Part shown: one piece after another, positions 11,362 to 23,098 of the stretch
Numbering within the stretch: the stretch's first letter is position 1
How the letters are laid out: the number at the start of each line of letters is the position of its first letter
NCBI GenBank assembly: GCA_022376925.1
Contig: JAIOJX010000032.1
Coordinates: 200,628,939-200,692,938, forward strand
Direction: 5' to 3'
Origin: Tragulus kanchil
Lineage: Eukaryota > Chordata > Mammalia > Artiodactyla > Tragulidae
Length of the DNA: 64,000 bases
The notes under the pieces: model-generated
What the model was told of the DNA's origin: nothing
Seen by the model: only the letters and a program-made list of their open reading frames with translations
Database searches by the model: none
Position numbers and translations under genes: made by a program

Positions 11362-12089
11362 GCAATGGGTAGCCATGGTTGAAAACCACCACTTTGGAAC
11401 AATACTACTTTACTCATTCATGAAACACAAGAATAGTCACATCTCTGCTCCTCCAGTGTAACACACTGCATTGTCATCAAACACTGTTCACAATTATCCC
11501 AGATTCTCTAACCTGTTGTGTTCACTGCAGCCCCTAGGATGTCAGTGGTAGCACACTCACAGCTCTGCACTGAGCTTGGCGAGGAGGGAAAAGAAGCACA
11601 TCTCATGTGTGTTAGATCAAGTTACTTACCCAAGATGATTTGAAAGTAGAAAGCACTGAGATTCTGAACTGTTCTTTCAGCTCTGAGCTACCTACCTCTA
11701 GATGAGAGACACATAATGGAGGGGAAAGCTACCCCAGGCACTCTCTTTCCAATCTGCCATCAACCCCATGATTATTTCCTCCATCAACCTGGGTGAGTGG
11801 GCTGGAAGTCACTTACCCTCCATTATATTGCCCCATTTGTGTCAAGGTTACTTTGTACAAAATGATACACATTACCTACTAATTCTCTTCTGCACCTCCT
11901 ACCTTTTTCCCCAAAGGCTGGGCTCTTAGAAAGGCTTTCTCCTTCTTTCTCTTTTAAAAAAGATCTTTAAAACACTGTTACCCTGTGGATTTGCCGTGTT
12001 TTTCCATCCTCCAATCTACAAGCCGACAGACAACTAATCGTTATTACAATAAAAAGGAGTTATTATCATTACACACAAAAAAAGGAAAT

Positions 12090-12420
12090 ACTGCCAAATC
12101 CTGCCTTTTCCTCTAGGACCAGGTAAATGCCTCCTCCTCCAGGAAGTGTTCCTTGTTGACCCCTCACAATATTCGTAATGCTTCTTTCTGTGGACTCCTG
12201 TCATTATTTGTATCTCCGTAGTGCATTTCCCCATGCTTAGGTGAGTACAACGATGTGTAATGTCTTCAAGTTGCATAACACAAACTTGTTCTTTCCTTTC
12301 CAACTCTCTGGTACACTCCGGTGTGCAGGCGCCTCCGCTTCCAGGTCTTTTATATCCCTCAGAGGCACAGCACGTCTCTGGGCCAAAAGCACTGAGTAAG
12401 AATCCAATAAACATTCAATG
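12090..12420 (+). mobile_element. L2 3' end
   Basis: Matches the L2 3' landscape: 'ctcctccaggaagtgttcct', 'gacccctcacaat', then 'agcactgagtaagaatccaa taaacattcaatg' as a diverged form of the 'ggcactcaataaatgt' tail. An overlapping 107-codon open frame (12260-12583) has no domain. Confidence 0.65.
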
Positions 12421-12687
12421 CTCCTTACCCTATTTTTTGGTTTTGCTTTCTATTTATTTATTGAAAATTTCTAGAACTCTTCATTTCTTTGGTAGAGCCA
12501 TGTTTCCAACTAGTATGATTTTTCTGTCATTATACCTATTTTATAAAACATCAAAAACATTTAACCATTATTCTGGCTTCTAAATATATTCTCCAAGTTA
12601 AGAAGCAAAACTAAGATCAGCATCCTAGCTCTAATTTCAATAACTAAGTTGAGCCTAATTCTCAAAGATCAGAAAGCATATTGACAC

Positions 12688-12689
12688 GT

Positions 12690-12745
<56 letters not shown>

Positions 12746-12752
12746 GAGAGAG
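12688..12752. repeat. Compound (GT)n(GA)n microsatellite
   Basis: About 13 GT units run straight into about 19 GA units with one interruption ('gacag'). Translation of the tract gives a meaningless Cys-Val then Arg-Glu run. Confidence 0.95.
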
Positions 12753-13460
12753 TGTCTATGTCCCCACCGTAATGTTTCTTCAAATTTCTGTGAAGATTAA
12801 ATATATTTTAGTTTTTGTAACTCAATCTTCTCTCTTGATATTGCCTTCAAGTCCCTGCTTTTGTCCTATTTACTTATTATTAGAATTTAAGAATGATTTT
12901 CCAGACACATTTAAACATTTTTATCTTAGAAACCATTATGAATCTTGAAATTCAATTTTCATAATTGAAAAGATATTTGTTCCTTATGGGCGGCATTTGC
13001 ATTTTAAAGCTGGTCAAGGCTGAGGTAGTGTAAAACTTCAAAACTGATCTGAATCGGTCGTGAAACATATTAAATTTTCATTCTAAAAACAATAATGTAT
13101 TTTTGAGAAATCACACTCTCTTCTTTGGAGAAGCATATGGCTGGGTGACTCATAATAGGAAAGTTACTAAGTATATTCTAGAGAATAAATATACATTGCA
13201 TGCAAATATACAGTGAGCTTACATTAAAGATTTTCATTGCATTCTTAGCATGTAAGTAAATTTCTATGCAAACACAATCGATCCCCTCGGTCTTCACATT
13301 TACTTCCACAACCAGTGTAAATAGAATAGAGCTTTAGAGATGTATGAAATGTAGAGGATGAGTGAGCAGAATCTCTCCTATGATTAACTGGGGAAAAGAG
13401 CGACCCAGTGGTATGAGGAGTGAGTCTCCAGACAGTGCAGGAATAGCAACAGAGAAGCAG
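12753..13460. other. Single-copy AT-rich sequence, nothing recognised
   Basis: No gene, RNA or clear repeat is seen. This is one of the stretches not covered by a duplication. Confidence 0.6.
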
Positions 13461-15787
13461 AAAATACAATGATTGCCTCCAAAAAGAACTGTCTACCTCC
13501 TTATAGACACCAAAGAGGATTGAAGTGATGCCTGCGCCCTAGGTGGGTACACACACCTGCTACCTGAGCAGGGATGAAGAGAGGGCGGCACCCAGGATAA
13601 AGTACATAGGTGAGGGCAGCGAGCACTTCCCTAGCTGCTCCAAAGGTCTGGTGGCCGGGACGTCAGTACAGCTACCCGACCTTGGGGTGCACAGAGAAAG
13701 CACAACCCAAGAGCTCAAATATCAGCCAAGGAAAGAAGTATCAAAGGTGTTTCAGAAGACAAATGCATCTGCAGACAAATATTAACCACAAATTCCCTGA
13801 GTCAATACACTTAATATTGCTGTATAATATTTTTGTTAATTATACTACTTAATGAAATTTTATTATAATAATGCTTGTCCTGCATTTTGGGCTTTCTCAG
13901 AGGGTGCTGGAGAAAAGAGAACTAATTACAGGAAGAAATTCATATTATAAATCAAAGGATTTAAATGTTATACCTGTCTCTGATGAAAGAACCAGGCACA
14001 ATTAAACTGGAAAGAAAAATAGTTTTCTAAGGAGTTATATTGGCTTTCAAAGTCATATCTATAAAAGAAGGTTATTTTTCTCCTAATTCCTTTAACCAGG
14101 CTCCCGATCCCCTCAGGTTTATGAAGTTACACTGGCCTTATCTCCGTACACTGACCTGCAGATAGCAGCGAGGAGCCTCCTCTGGGAAATTCCTCTCGAA
14201 GGAAGTGATATTTAAACTGATATCTGAATATAGGAAAAGCCAGTTGTGCAGCTAAGCATCCCAGGCTGAGTTAGGAGGCCACTAGGGCCAGGGTCCTGGG
14301 TCATTTCTGACTTAAACAGAAAAAAGAACCTGATTCAGGAAATTCCTCTTGCCTTATCACTGTATCTCCATTGCCCAACATTAAGTGTGGCACATAGTAG
14401 GCACTCAATAAATATTAATTGACCAATCTGTCATAATGATATCAAAATTATTATAACAGTAACAACAATTATTGCTATCATTCTTATATCAAAGCCCTCT
14501 ACTTTGAAATGATAAGCACTGTAACTTTAGTATCCATTCCTTTCTCCTGCTTTGTTTTTCTGACTGGCACTAATGACTATATGTCATTGTATTACATATT
14601 TATTTATTCATTATTGACTCCTAGAAAAAAAAAATACAATGATTGCCTCCAAAAAGAACTGTCTACCTCCTTATAGACACCAAAGAGGATTGAAGTGATG
14701 CCTGCGCCCTAGGTGGGTACACACACCTGCTACCTGAGCAGGGATGAAGAGAGGGCGGCACCCAGGATAAAGTACATAGGTGAGGGCAGCGAGCACTTCC
14801 CTAGCTGCTCCAAAGGTCTGGTGGCCGGGACGTCAGTACAGCTACCCGACCTTGGGGTGCACAGAGAAAGCACAACCCAAGAGCTCAAATATCAGCCAAG
14901 GAAAGAAGTATCAAAGGTGTTTCAGAAGACAAATGCATCTGCAGACAAATATTAACCACAAATTCCCTGAGTCAATACACTTAATATTGCTGTATAATAT
15001 TTTTGTTAATTATACTACTTAATGAAATTTTATTATAATAATGCTTGTCCTGCATTTTGGGCTTTCTCAGAGGGTGCTGGAGAAAAGAGAACTAATTACA
15101 GGAAGAAATTCATATTATAAATCAAAGGATTTAAATGTTATACCTGTCTCTGATGAAAGAACCAGGCACAATTAAACTGGAAAGAAAAATAGTTTTCTAA
15201 GGAGTTATATTGGCTTTCAAAGTCATATCTATAAAAGAAGGTTATTTTTCTCCTAATTCCTTTAACCAGGCCCCCTGATCCCTCAGGTTTATGAAGTAAC
15301 ACTGGCCTTATCTCCGTACACTGACCTGCAGATAGCAGCGAGGAGCCTCCTCTGGGAAATTCCTCTCGAAGGAAGTGATATTTAAACTGATATCTGAATA
15401 TAGGAAAAGCCAGTTGTGCAGCTAAGCATCCCAGGCTGAGTTAGGAGGCCACTAGGGCCAGGGTCCTGGGTCATTTCTGACTTAAACAGAAAAAAGAACC
15501 TGATTCAGGAAATTCCTCTTGCCTTATCACTGTATCTCCATTGCCCAACATTAAGTGTGGCACATAGTAGGCACTCAATAAATATTAATTGACCAATCTG
15601 TCATAATGATATCAAAATTATTATAACAGTAACAACAATTATTGCTATCATTCTTATATCAAAGCCCTCTACTTTGAAATGATAAGCACTGTAACTTTAG
15701 TATCCATTCCTTTCTCCTGCTTTGTTTTTCTGACTGGCACTAATGACTATATGTCATTGTATTACATATTTATTTATTCATTATTGA
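13461..15787. repeat. Tandem duplication D6, unit 1,170 bp (probable false duplication)
   Basis: Copy 1 is 13461-14630, copy 2 is 14631-15787. It is the longest unit. Around 14101 and 15271 the copies differ by rearranged C runs ('ggctcccgatcccctcagg' against 'ggccccctgatccctcagg') and one base in 'gaagttacac'/'gaagtaacac'. The last 13 bp of copy 1 (14618-14630) do not match the true continuation after 15787. Confidence 0.97.
14340..14425 (+). mobile_element. L2 3' end
   Basis: 'tgtatctccattgcccaaca' then 'gtgtggcacatagtaggcac tcaataaat' is a good match to the L2 3' terminus. Second copy 15510-15595 by D6. Confidence 0.75.
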
Positions 15788-15890
15788 TCTCTTCTGCTAA
15801 AATGCAAACTTCTTTGTGTATCTGGTTTGCCTTAATATCTCTTGCTCCTACAATAGATCCTGATGCCTGATAGCAGCTTAATACGTTATA
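15735..15890 (+). mobile_element. L2 3' region fragment
   Basis: 'tttatttattcattattgat' and 'ctgctaaaatgcaaacttct' resemble the L2 segment 'ccactagaatgtaagctcc'. Only the 5' half is repeated at 14565-14617, because D6 ends inside it. Confidence 0.5.
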
Positions 15891-16504
15891 GTTAAATGAA
15901 GCCAAGAGTCACAGCATGCTTCTTCCCATTCTCTGTCTCCCCTAAGCAGCTCACAAGCACCTTGGTGCTTTTCTATTTGCCACTGAGGGTCTTCTTTTCG
16001 ACCGTGTTGGTGTCTCTGTCTGCTCCCCTGGTATGCCCAAGTAGAAGTGTTTGAAATGGCTGAAACACTCTTTGTCAACCCTGTGCTTCATCAGCAGTCA
16101 TTTTGTAGGCTCTGGCTGTGCTATATTCAAGGGTTTAGTTCTTCTTTTGTGTGTGCGACACAAATGTTTATTAGGAGAGAAAAGAGTATATGTGGTTAGA
16201 CACACAGGTAGACTCAGACGGTTGCTCTCTCATGGTGGCTTAAAGGGCCAAATCCCTTATAGAGAGCATTTCTTCCCAGTTCCCTTAGGCCAATCATTTT
16301 GACTCCCCTGGTTCTGAGTCCTTGTTAAGGTTTTCATTCTAATTCCAATTTTACTCTCCAAAGTCACAAACCTGGAGACAGTCATTAATGCCATGATGGT
16401 TTCACTATCGCTATCTACCTTGAGACACTTAGAAAAGAGAAGGGAGTGAGAGGAGAGATTGGCATTAATCCAGAGTAACTCAACTTGGGGGCTTAGTTCA
16501 CCAT
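15891..16504. other. Single-copy sequence, nothing firm
   Basis: Open frames of 66, 83 and 146 codons on both strands lack domains. No splice or promoter structure is supported. Confidence 0.55.
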
Positions 16505-16560
16505 CTACAGCGTCACAAAGAGTCGGACACAACTGAAGTGACTCAGCACGCATGCACATA
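16505..16560 (+). mobile_element. Bov-tA/BovB-type 3' tail fragment
   Basis: 'cgtcacaaagagtcggacac' followed by 'aactgaagtgactcagcacg catgcac' is the terminal part of the ruminant Bov-tA/Bov-A family. The 5' part is absent. Confidence 0.8.
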
Positions 16561-16759
16561 AACAGACCTCCAACGATTCTAGCTTCCTGGTATTCATGCT
16601 CGTATGTGGTCCCTTCCCACAATGAAGAGACAAATGATGTAGTCAATAGGACATAAAAAGATGCTAGAGTGCTACCAAGACCAAGTAATAAAGACACTGC
16701 CTTTACCTCCTTAGATCACACACTGTGGAAACATAGCTGCTATGTCATTAGAACATTCA

Positions 16760-17085
16760 CCAACCCTCTAGAAAAGTCCACATGATGGACTCCTGCTGAG
16801 GTCGCCTGTTAATAGCCAGCACCAACTCATTATCCATCAAACTGAGCCAGCCCTGTAGTAGATTCTCCAGTTCCAATCAAGATGACTGCTGAAGATGACT
16901 GCTGGCATGGCCACTGTCTTAACTGCTACCTACGAAACCCAGATCAGAACCACCAGCAATTCAAGTCACACCTGAATTCCTGATCCATAGAAACTGTATG
17001 AGACAATGAATATTCGCTGTGATATAAAGCCACTACATTTCATGGCAGTTTGCTATGCAACAATAGTTTATACGCCTAGTTTAAC
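16760..17085 (+). mobile_element. MLT1-type LTR (ERVL-MaLR), old solo LTR
   Basis: Ordered LTR landmarks: 'gttaatagccagcaccaact', 'gaattcctgatccatagaaa', 'ctgtatgagacaatgaat', 'ataaagccactacatttcat' and the terminal 'gctatgcaacaatagttta'. Heavily diverged, with no internal retroviral sequence next to it. Confidence 0.75.
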
Positions 17086-17934
17086 CCAAGATGGCATCAG
17101 AGCTCCAAACTCAGGACTCTCTCCATGGCCATAACTGAATAGGCATCCCAGGCAAAATGATTTCATCCCTTTCCCCCTTAATTTACTCTACTAAAAAGAA
17201 GTTTCACAAAAGAGAGGTTTTTCTTTTAAAGAGCCTTAGAAACAGCCCTACTGTATCAAACAGGATTGGTTTTACATGAACATTCTTGTACTTCTCTACC
17301 TGTCAGGGGAGTTGTGAGGCTTAATTAATTACAGATCTTTGGATGAAAGGAACACTGAGCACTACGAATTATCATCAAACAGGACTAGAAAAATGAGGGA
17401 AAAAGACATTTTCTCTCTTTTTCTTGCAAAATCCATTTCACCTAGGATTTAGCAAAGGCTGAGTCACCTATTGTTTAGAGAATATTAAATTTTTGCTGAG
17501 TGCAGAGTGGAAATAAGCCAGCACAGCAGGAGAACAGGGAGCCCCTGTCCTTTAGCTTAAAATAGGCCCCTTTTCCAAAATAAACTCCAATCCTGCTTTT
17601 AGGGAACAGCACTTGGATCTTCTGAGCTTTCAAGGAGGAACAATGCGATGAAATAGACATAGAATCTAAACTCCATCTAGCAGAACTGTCTCCACTTGTA
17701 ACCAGATGCTTGCTAAACAACAAGCCAGACAACCCCACAGACACCGATGTCTCCCCTGGTGAAACACTAAATGGAAGAGATATACTTGGGTGTTCTTTTT
17801 CATGTTCTAATGAAAATGATCCAAGCCAGAGGAAGCCCAGGAGAGCAGAACTGATTCACCACCAAAGAATGAGATGTGGTTGGTAGAGGTCAGGAAGTCC
17901 AGTGTGGAAAAATCCTGAAGGCTTGTAGCCCAAA
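17086..17934. other. Single-copy sequence, nothing recognised
   Basis: An 89-codon frame on the minus strand (17475-17744) has no domain. No element could be named. Confidence 0.6.
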
Positions 17935-18030
17935 TTCAAAACTTCAGATCCTGGCTTCTCCACTCAATGAAACAAATGACCTTGGTCAAGAATAACTTCC
18001 CTGACCCTCAACTTCCTCATGGCACAAACG
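17935..18030 (+). mobile_element. MIR fragment
   Basis: 'agatcctggcttctccactc' then 'gaccttggtcaagaataact' and 'ctcaacttcctcatggc' follow the MIR order 'tcctggctctgccactta ... gaccttgggcaag ... ctcagtttcctcat'. Confidence 0.6.
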
Positions 18031-18188
18031 TACCACTAGACCCATTGCTTGGACCCTAGACCCCATGATTTCCAGGCTCTCCCTCTTTCCCCTTAGACCC
18101 CCAAATCCCACAGGCATTGTCCAAGGAGGAGGAAAAACTAGTCCATTGGTCTTTAACGGTGGGGGTTTCCAGCACTGAGAGGTCTTAT

Positions 18189-18197
18189 CTGCCCTTC

Positions 18198-18228
<31 letters not shown>

Positions 18229-18374
18229 GGCTGGGCTGGGTCTTTGTTGATGTGTGGGTTTAGCTGCTTTGCGGTATGTGGGATCTTCCTGGATCAGGGA
18301 TCGAACCTGTTTCTCCTTCATTGGCAGATGGGTTCTTATCCACTGAGCCACAAGGGAAGCCCCTGCCCTTCTTT
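18189..18374 (-). mobile_element. CHR-type SINE with 12-bp target-site duplication
   Basis: Reverse-oriented: T-rich start, 'ggctgggctgggtctttgtt', 'gcggtatgtgggatcttcct' and terminal 'ccactgagccacaagggaag ccc'. The string 'ctgcccttcttt' occurs at 18189-18200 and again at 18363-18374, an exact target-site duplication. Confidence 0.88.
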
Positions 18375-18582
18375 AATAACAACAGTTTTAAAAAACAAAT
18401 TTATTTTTTATTTATTTTTCGCTGTGTTGAGTCTTAATCATGTCACATGGACTTTCTAATTGTGACTCATGGGCTTAGTTGCCCTACAACATGTGGGATC
18501 TTAGTTTCCCAACCAGGGATCAAACCCTCATCCCTTGCACTAGAGATGGATTCTAAACCACGTGACCACCAAGGAAGATCCC
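18375..18582 (-). mobile_element. Second CHR-type SINE, same orientation
   Basis: Begins T-rich, then 'gggcttagttgccctacaac', 'atgtgggatcttagtttccc', 'aaccagggatcaaaccctca' and 'gaccaccaaggaagatccc'. More diverged than its neighbour, so it is older and the 18189 element inserted beside it. Confidence 0.8.
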
Positions 18583-19097
18583 TCATGCACTTTTCTTGAC
18601 CTTAAAGAAATAAGATAAAGCCTTATTCTCCAAGGCCTTTTGGGGCTTTCTCTTCTGAAATATCCTTTTCTACAAAGTTACAGAATTCCAGCTTTGAAAG
18701 GCCTGGGCCACATCTCTGGTACCCACTCCCTTTCCTCTGGGACTCTTCAGCGGGCATCCAGGGACTGGGTCTTCCCCTCAGTGAAGTCAGAACACATGAG
18801 AGATAGGTTTGGCTTTTCTTTTAGGATTCTCAGGTCTGCCCAGGTTCTCCATGTGGTGCAACCTATTTCAACCGAATTATGATCAGTGCTTGGAAGGCCT
18901 AAGCCCCAGTTGGCACTGAAGGGGGTCTTCTGCATTGTTTAATCTCCTCAATGCATTTATTGGCCTCAGTATTTCACTGGTAGGGGTGGTTGGTCTAGGG
19001 AATTATATAGGTATTCCTGTCCTATTTCCATTTTAATCGCATCTGGATCAGTGCTGCAATGATCCAGATAAACAAAGAGGATGAAAAGGCTTGTAAA
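18583..19097. other. Single-copy sequence, nothing recognised
   Basis: Contains an 80-codon plus-strand frame (18640-18882) and a 62-codon minus frame, with no domain in either. Confidence 0.6.
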
Positions 19098-19854
19098 CAT
19101 GGTACCCAAGTTAGTTCTCATTAGAGTCCTAAGATGACCAATATCAACTCTGATCTAAAGCAAAAGAGCCTGCTCCATAAGTGTGTATGTGTTGAAGGAG
19201 TGAGGAAAGGTAGAGGAGGAAGGTTCTGAGTGGGCTCTCCTTGCCTTCAGTCACAGTGGGTTAAACTCTAAGAAAGTATGCTTGGTGGAAGCAGAGATGG
19301 TGATCCCATGACCTTGTTCTATCTTGTTGACTGTCTTAGACTCAATTGTGCTCACAGTCAGGGCTATACAACCTGGTACTTCCTCAGCTCCCAGAGCCAT
19401 AACAGCCTTTCTTAGGGGGTAGGTGTGTATGTGTGTGTTTTGCATGTGTGGGAGATGAGAGGAGGGGGAAGGAAAGTGATGAAAGGGAACACAAGAAGTG
19501 CAGCCCAGTTGTGTTTTGCTTATAAGCAGCAACAGAAGCTCCTTCAGCAAGCTTATTGACCTTTATGAAGCCAAGGTGTGTTTCAAGGACATTCAGGACA
19601 CCCACTCCACTCTATACCCCCTAAGTCAAAGCCATGAACTTCTCCAAAGTGCCACTTTATATCATACCACAAAGAGACATTCACAGAGAAGGGAAGCCTC
19701 ATCATAGCATGAGCAAGAACCAGGCTAGGTTCCATAGACTTAATACGAATTAGGACTGAGAGAAAAAACCCAGCTCTAGGACTAAGTCCTGAGCTCTAGT
19801 TACAGTCTTGTTTTGGACACTATCTGACCTTGGTTTGGGTGAGCTGCTACCAGG

Positions 19855-19983
19855 AGTCACAGATTTTCCATCTGTGAAATGGAGAGGTTTATACCTGCCT
19901 AGTATAATCACCCTAGGACAGTTGAAAGAATCACATGTAGAGGATTTGGAATACTATAAAGTACTTTAAAATATAGAACATTA
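19855..19983 (+). mobile_element. MIR fragment
   Basis: 'ttttccatctgtgaaatgga', 'acctgcctagtataatcacc' and 'aaagtactttaaaatat' follow the 3' half of MIR ('cctcatctgtaaaatgggg ... aaagcgcttag'). Second copy 20962-21090. Confidence 0.6.
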
Positions 19984-19996
19984 TGAGACTGGACAG

Positions 19997-20176
19997 GGCT
20001 TCCCAGTCGCACTAGTGGTCAAGAACCCTTCTGCCAATGGAGGACATGTAAGAGACGCAGGTTCAATCCCTGGATCAGGAAGATTCCCTGGAGGAGGGCA
20101 TGGCAACCCACTCCAGTATTCATGCCTAGAGAATCCCATGGACAGAGGAGCCTGGTGGGCTCCAGTCCATAGGGTT
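19997..20176 (+). mobile_element. Bov-tA-type SINE, copy with lost 3' end
   Basis: Begins 'ggcttcccagtcgcactagt', with 'gtaagagacgcaggttcaat', 'ggaggagggcatggcaaccc' and 'cagaggagcctggtgggctc'. The last 50 bp are missing at the D7 junction; compare 21104-21325. Confidence 0.9.
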
Positions 20177-21103
20177 CTGAGTGGGCTGCAATACCGTTGA
20201 ATTTCATGGTACCCAAGTTAGTTCTCATTAGAGTCCTAAGATGACCAATATCAACTCTGATCTAAAGCAAAAGAGCCTGCTCCATAAGTGTGTATGTGTT
20301 GAAGGAGTGAGGAAAGGTAGAGGAGGAAGGTTCTGAGTGGGCTCTCCTTGCCTTCAGTCACAGTGGGTTAAACTCTAAGAAAGTATGCTTGGTGGAAGCA
20401 GAGATGGTGATCCCATGACCTTGTTCTATCTTGTTGACTGTCTTAGACTCAATTGTGCTCACAGTCAGGGCTATACAACCTGGTACTTCCTCAGCTCCCA
20501 GAGCCATAACAGCCTTTCTTAGGGGGTAGGTGTGTATGTGTGTGTTTTGCATGTGTGGGAGATGAGAGGAGGGGGAAGGAAAGTGATGAAAGGGAACACA
20601 AGAAGTGCAGCCCAGTTGTGTTTTGCTTATAAGCAGCAACAGAAGCTCCTTCAGCAAGCTTATTGACCTTTATGAAGCCAAGGTGTGTTTCAAGGACATT
20701 CAGGACACCCACTCCACTCTATACCCCCTAAGTCAAAGCCATGAACTTCTCCAAAGTGCCACTTTATATCATACCACAAAGAGACATTCACAGAGAAGGG
20801 AAGCCTCATCATAGCATGAGCAAGAACCAGGCTAGGTTCCATAGACTTAATACGAATTAGGACTGAGAGAAAAAACCCAGCTCTAGGACTAAGTCCTGAG
20901 CTCTAGTTACAGTCTTGTTTTGGACACTATCTGACCTTGGTTTGGGTGAGCTGCTACCAGGAGTCACAGATTTTCCATCTGTGAAATGGAGAGGTTTATA
21001 CCTGCCTAGTATAATCACCCTAGGACAGTTGAAAGAATCACATGTAGAGGATTTGGAATACTATAAAGTACTTTAAAATATAGAACATTATGAGACTGGA
21101 CAG

Positions 21104-21325
21104 GGCTTCCCAGTCGCACTAGTGGTCAAGAACCCTTCTGCCAATGGAGGACATGTAAGAGACGCAGGTTCAATCCCTGGATCAGGAAGATTCCCTGGAG
21201 GAGGGCATGGCAACCCACTCCAGTATTCATGCCTAGAGAATCCCATGGACAGAGGAGCCTGGTGGGCTCCAGTCCATAGGGTTGCAAAGAGTCAGACATG
21301 GCTAAAATGACTCAGCACGCATGCT
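21104..21325 (+). mobile_element. Bov-tA-type SINE with 13-bp target-site duplication
   Basis: The intact version of the 19997 element, ending 'gactcagcacgcatgct'. The direct repeat 'tgagactggacag' lies at 21091-21103 and 21326-21338. In the damaged copy only the left repeat remains, which shows that copy 1 is the broken one. Confidence 0.93.
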
Positions 21326-21338
21326 TGAGACTGGACAG

Positions 21339-22289
21339 AGGTGACACGACCGTTCTTACACATGGACTTTATTTCCCCTCCATCTCTATTCCTCTCTTCT
21401 CATCTGCCCCACTACTTCTCCCACACTCAGTGTCCCCTTCTCTTTTTCCTTTTACCTTTGCCTCTATCTTAGGTGTGTCAGTTGTACACAATAAAACTGT
21501 GTATGTTGGAATGTTGACCAATCTCACTGATAGTCAAGACTGGAGGGCAATGGCAATTCCTAATGTAGAACCTTTTGGGAAATGCTTTAAGAAAGGGTCT
21601 ATGTCTTGATTATAAATGAGGTCTGTATAAATGAGCAAGTCTTCTCCAACCAACCCTCCCCCCTGAACACACATACACACAAAAACTTGTCTAACTTTTC
21701 CTCTAAGCATAATATTTGAGGCAATAACTACAGTATAGACTCTATAAGTTCACAAAGATCACCCCAAAATATGTGAAAGTATAGATGCCTGAGCACCCCC
21801 CTTCAGAGATCTTGTAGGATTCTGAAATATGCCCTTTTCACAAGCCTGCCCCAACCTGAAGGGGCTTTCTGATGCCCACGCTCAGAAACCCAGAACCTAG
21901 GACCTTATCAATAGCACACCTAACAGGAGTCTACCCTGCTATTATGCAATTAAATATTTTCCCCAAATACATGTGACTTAAACAGGCCAAAAATAAACTA
22001 GAGGCAAGTCAGGTAGGCAGCCAAAACCCAAATGATTAAAAGTTCTGCCGGGAATGATTTATGAACACAGGCAAAACTCTAAATATTCTGTTGTTGACTC
22101 AGTGACTGCCTATAGACAGTTGGTCTAAAATTATTTATGAGACATTAGCAATAAGAAGGTTCAAAATTATCTAAGATGTGACAGGGTCAGAGTTCAGATT
22201 AGTGGGAGGAAATCAAGGAAGAGGCATGTTTGGTTTGCATTCAAGGAAAATACACACATATTGAGATCTAAGACATTATGAACTGCCCT
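21339..22289. other. Single-copy sequence, nothing recognised
   Basis: The only longer frames are 103 and 65 codons with low complexity. No repeat family could be named. Confidence 0.55.
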
Positions 22290-22732
22290 CCTCAAAGAAA
22301 AATGATGGAAGCTGCATTGTCTGAGTGCAACTACAGACAAGATAGGGTGCACTCAAGGAGGTATAGCCATAGACTGAATGCTATTACAGACAAAACTCAC
22401 TTGAATTGGAGGGCAGGGGAGTCAGATGACATCATGACAATTTCCATCCTGTACCTTTTCAGGGAGATTTCCTGACAGCTCTCCTAGAAGCAGGATTAAC
22501 CCTGAGATGCCCTTGTACTTCAAGTGCCAAGTGTTGATCCAGGTTGGATCTTCAAAATTTCTGGTCTCATCCTCCAATTGCTCCTGTCCCTGCGCCCCAG
22601 AGGGCACTCAGCAATTTCATGCTAATTTTGAACCCATCCAGGGCTTAAGGAGACTCTGTCACAGTGCCCCTTTGCCATGGCTTGCAACCTGAAAACATTG
22701 ATTATTCACACTGAAAATTAACAACCTAGGTC

Positions 22733-22912
22733 AGTGGTTCTCAACTGTAGCTGCACATTAAATTTACCCAGAAAAACTTTATTTTTTCTTACTACAGTTG
22801 CCTAGGATCTCTCCTAGACCAATGAAATAGACTCTTTCCTAGTAGAACTCAGGCATCAGTATTCATTATAAAGTCTCCAATTGATTTTAATGTATGCACA
22901 GAAGGAGAACAC
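22733..22912 (+). mobile_element. MER5A-like element
   Basis: Starts 'cagtggttctcaactgtagc', contains 'actcaggcatcagtattcat' and ends with 'ttttaatgtatgcacag', the terminal-inverted layout of MER5A. Second copy 23862-24041. Confidence 0.7.
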
Positions 22913-22925
22913 TAGATCTAGATAA

Positions 22926-23098
22926 AGCTTCGAACTTTGGCTGTACATTAGAATTTCCTGTGATTATTTCTTTAAAAATAACACCAGGCCCCATTCCCAG
23001 AAATTTAATCCTAATTGGTCTCAGATTAAGATTTGATAATCACGATTTTTAAAAAGCTGCTTACATGATTTTAATGCACAACCAGGTGGAGAAGGATT
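22926..23098 (+). mobile_element. Second MER5A-like element, head to tail
   Basis: 'gaactttggctgtacattag', 'aacaccaggccccattccca' and 'attttaatgcacaaccaggt ggagaa' repeat the same family layout 14 bp after the first element. Second copy 24055-24227. Confidence 0.65.

Larger units (their letters stand above)
9749..12018. repeat. Tandem duplication D5, unit about 1,143 bp (probable false duplication)
   Basis: Copy 1 is 9749-10891, copy 2 is 10892-12018. Copy 2 has lost 4 bp about 45 bp after its start ('ctactaaagaactctgg' against 'ctactgaaccagaaactctg'). Other differences are small insertions in 'ggagg' and in the 'ttctctttt' run near the end. The copy 1 tail 10877-10891 does not continue as at 12019. 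9749-10200 is shared with D4, so that stretch exists three times. Confidence 0.97.
19098..21283. repeat. Tandem duplication D7, unit 1,107 bp (probable false duplication)
   Basis: Copy 1 is 19098-20204, copy 2 is 20205-21283. Up to 20176 copy 1 agrees with copy 2. The filler 20177-20204 does not continue as at 21284. It holds 'ctgagtgggct' (with flanks, 20174-20188 equals 19222-19236) followed by 'gctgcaat', which also stands at 19053-19060 before copy 1. The junction therefore cuts the Bov-tA at its 3' end in copy 1 only. Confidence 0.97.

Noticed and set aside
12688..12948. 86-codon frame starting with Cys-Val and Arg-Glu repeats
   Set aside because: A translation of the GT/GA microsatellite followed by AT-rich sequence.
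16760..17085. Functional endogenous retrovirus near the MLT1-type LTRs (also 63605-63955)
   Set aside because: Only heavily diverged solo LTR pieces; no gag, pol or env sequence is seen nearby.
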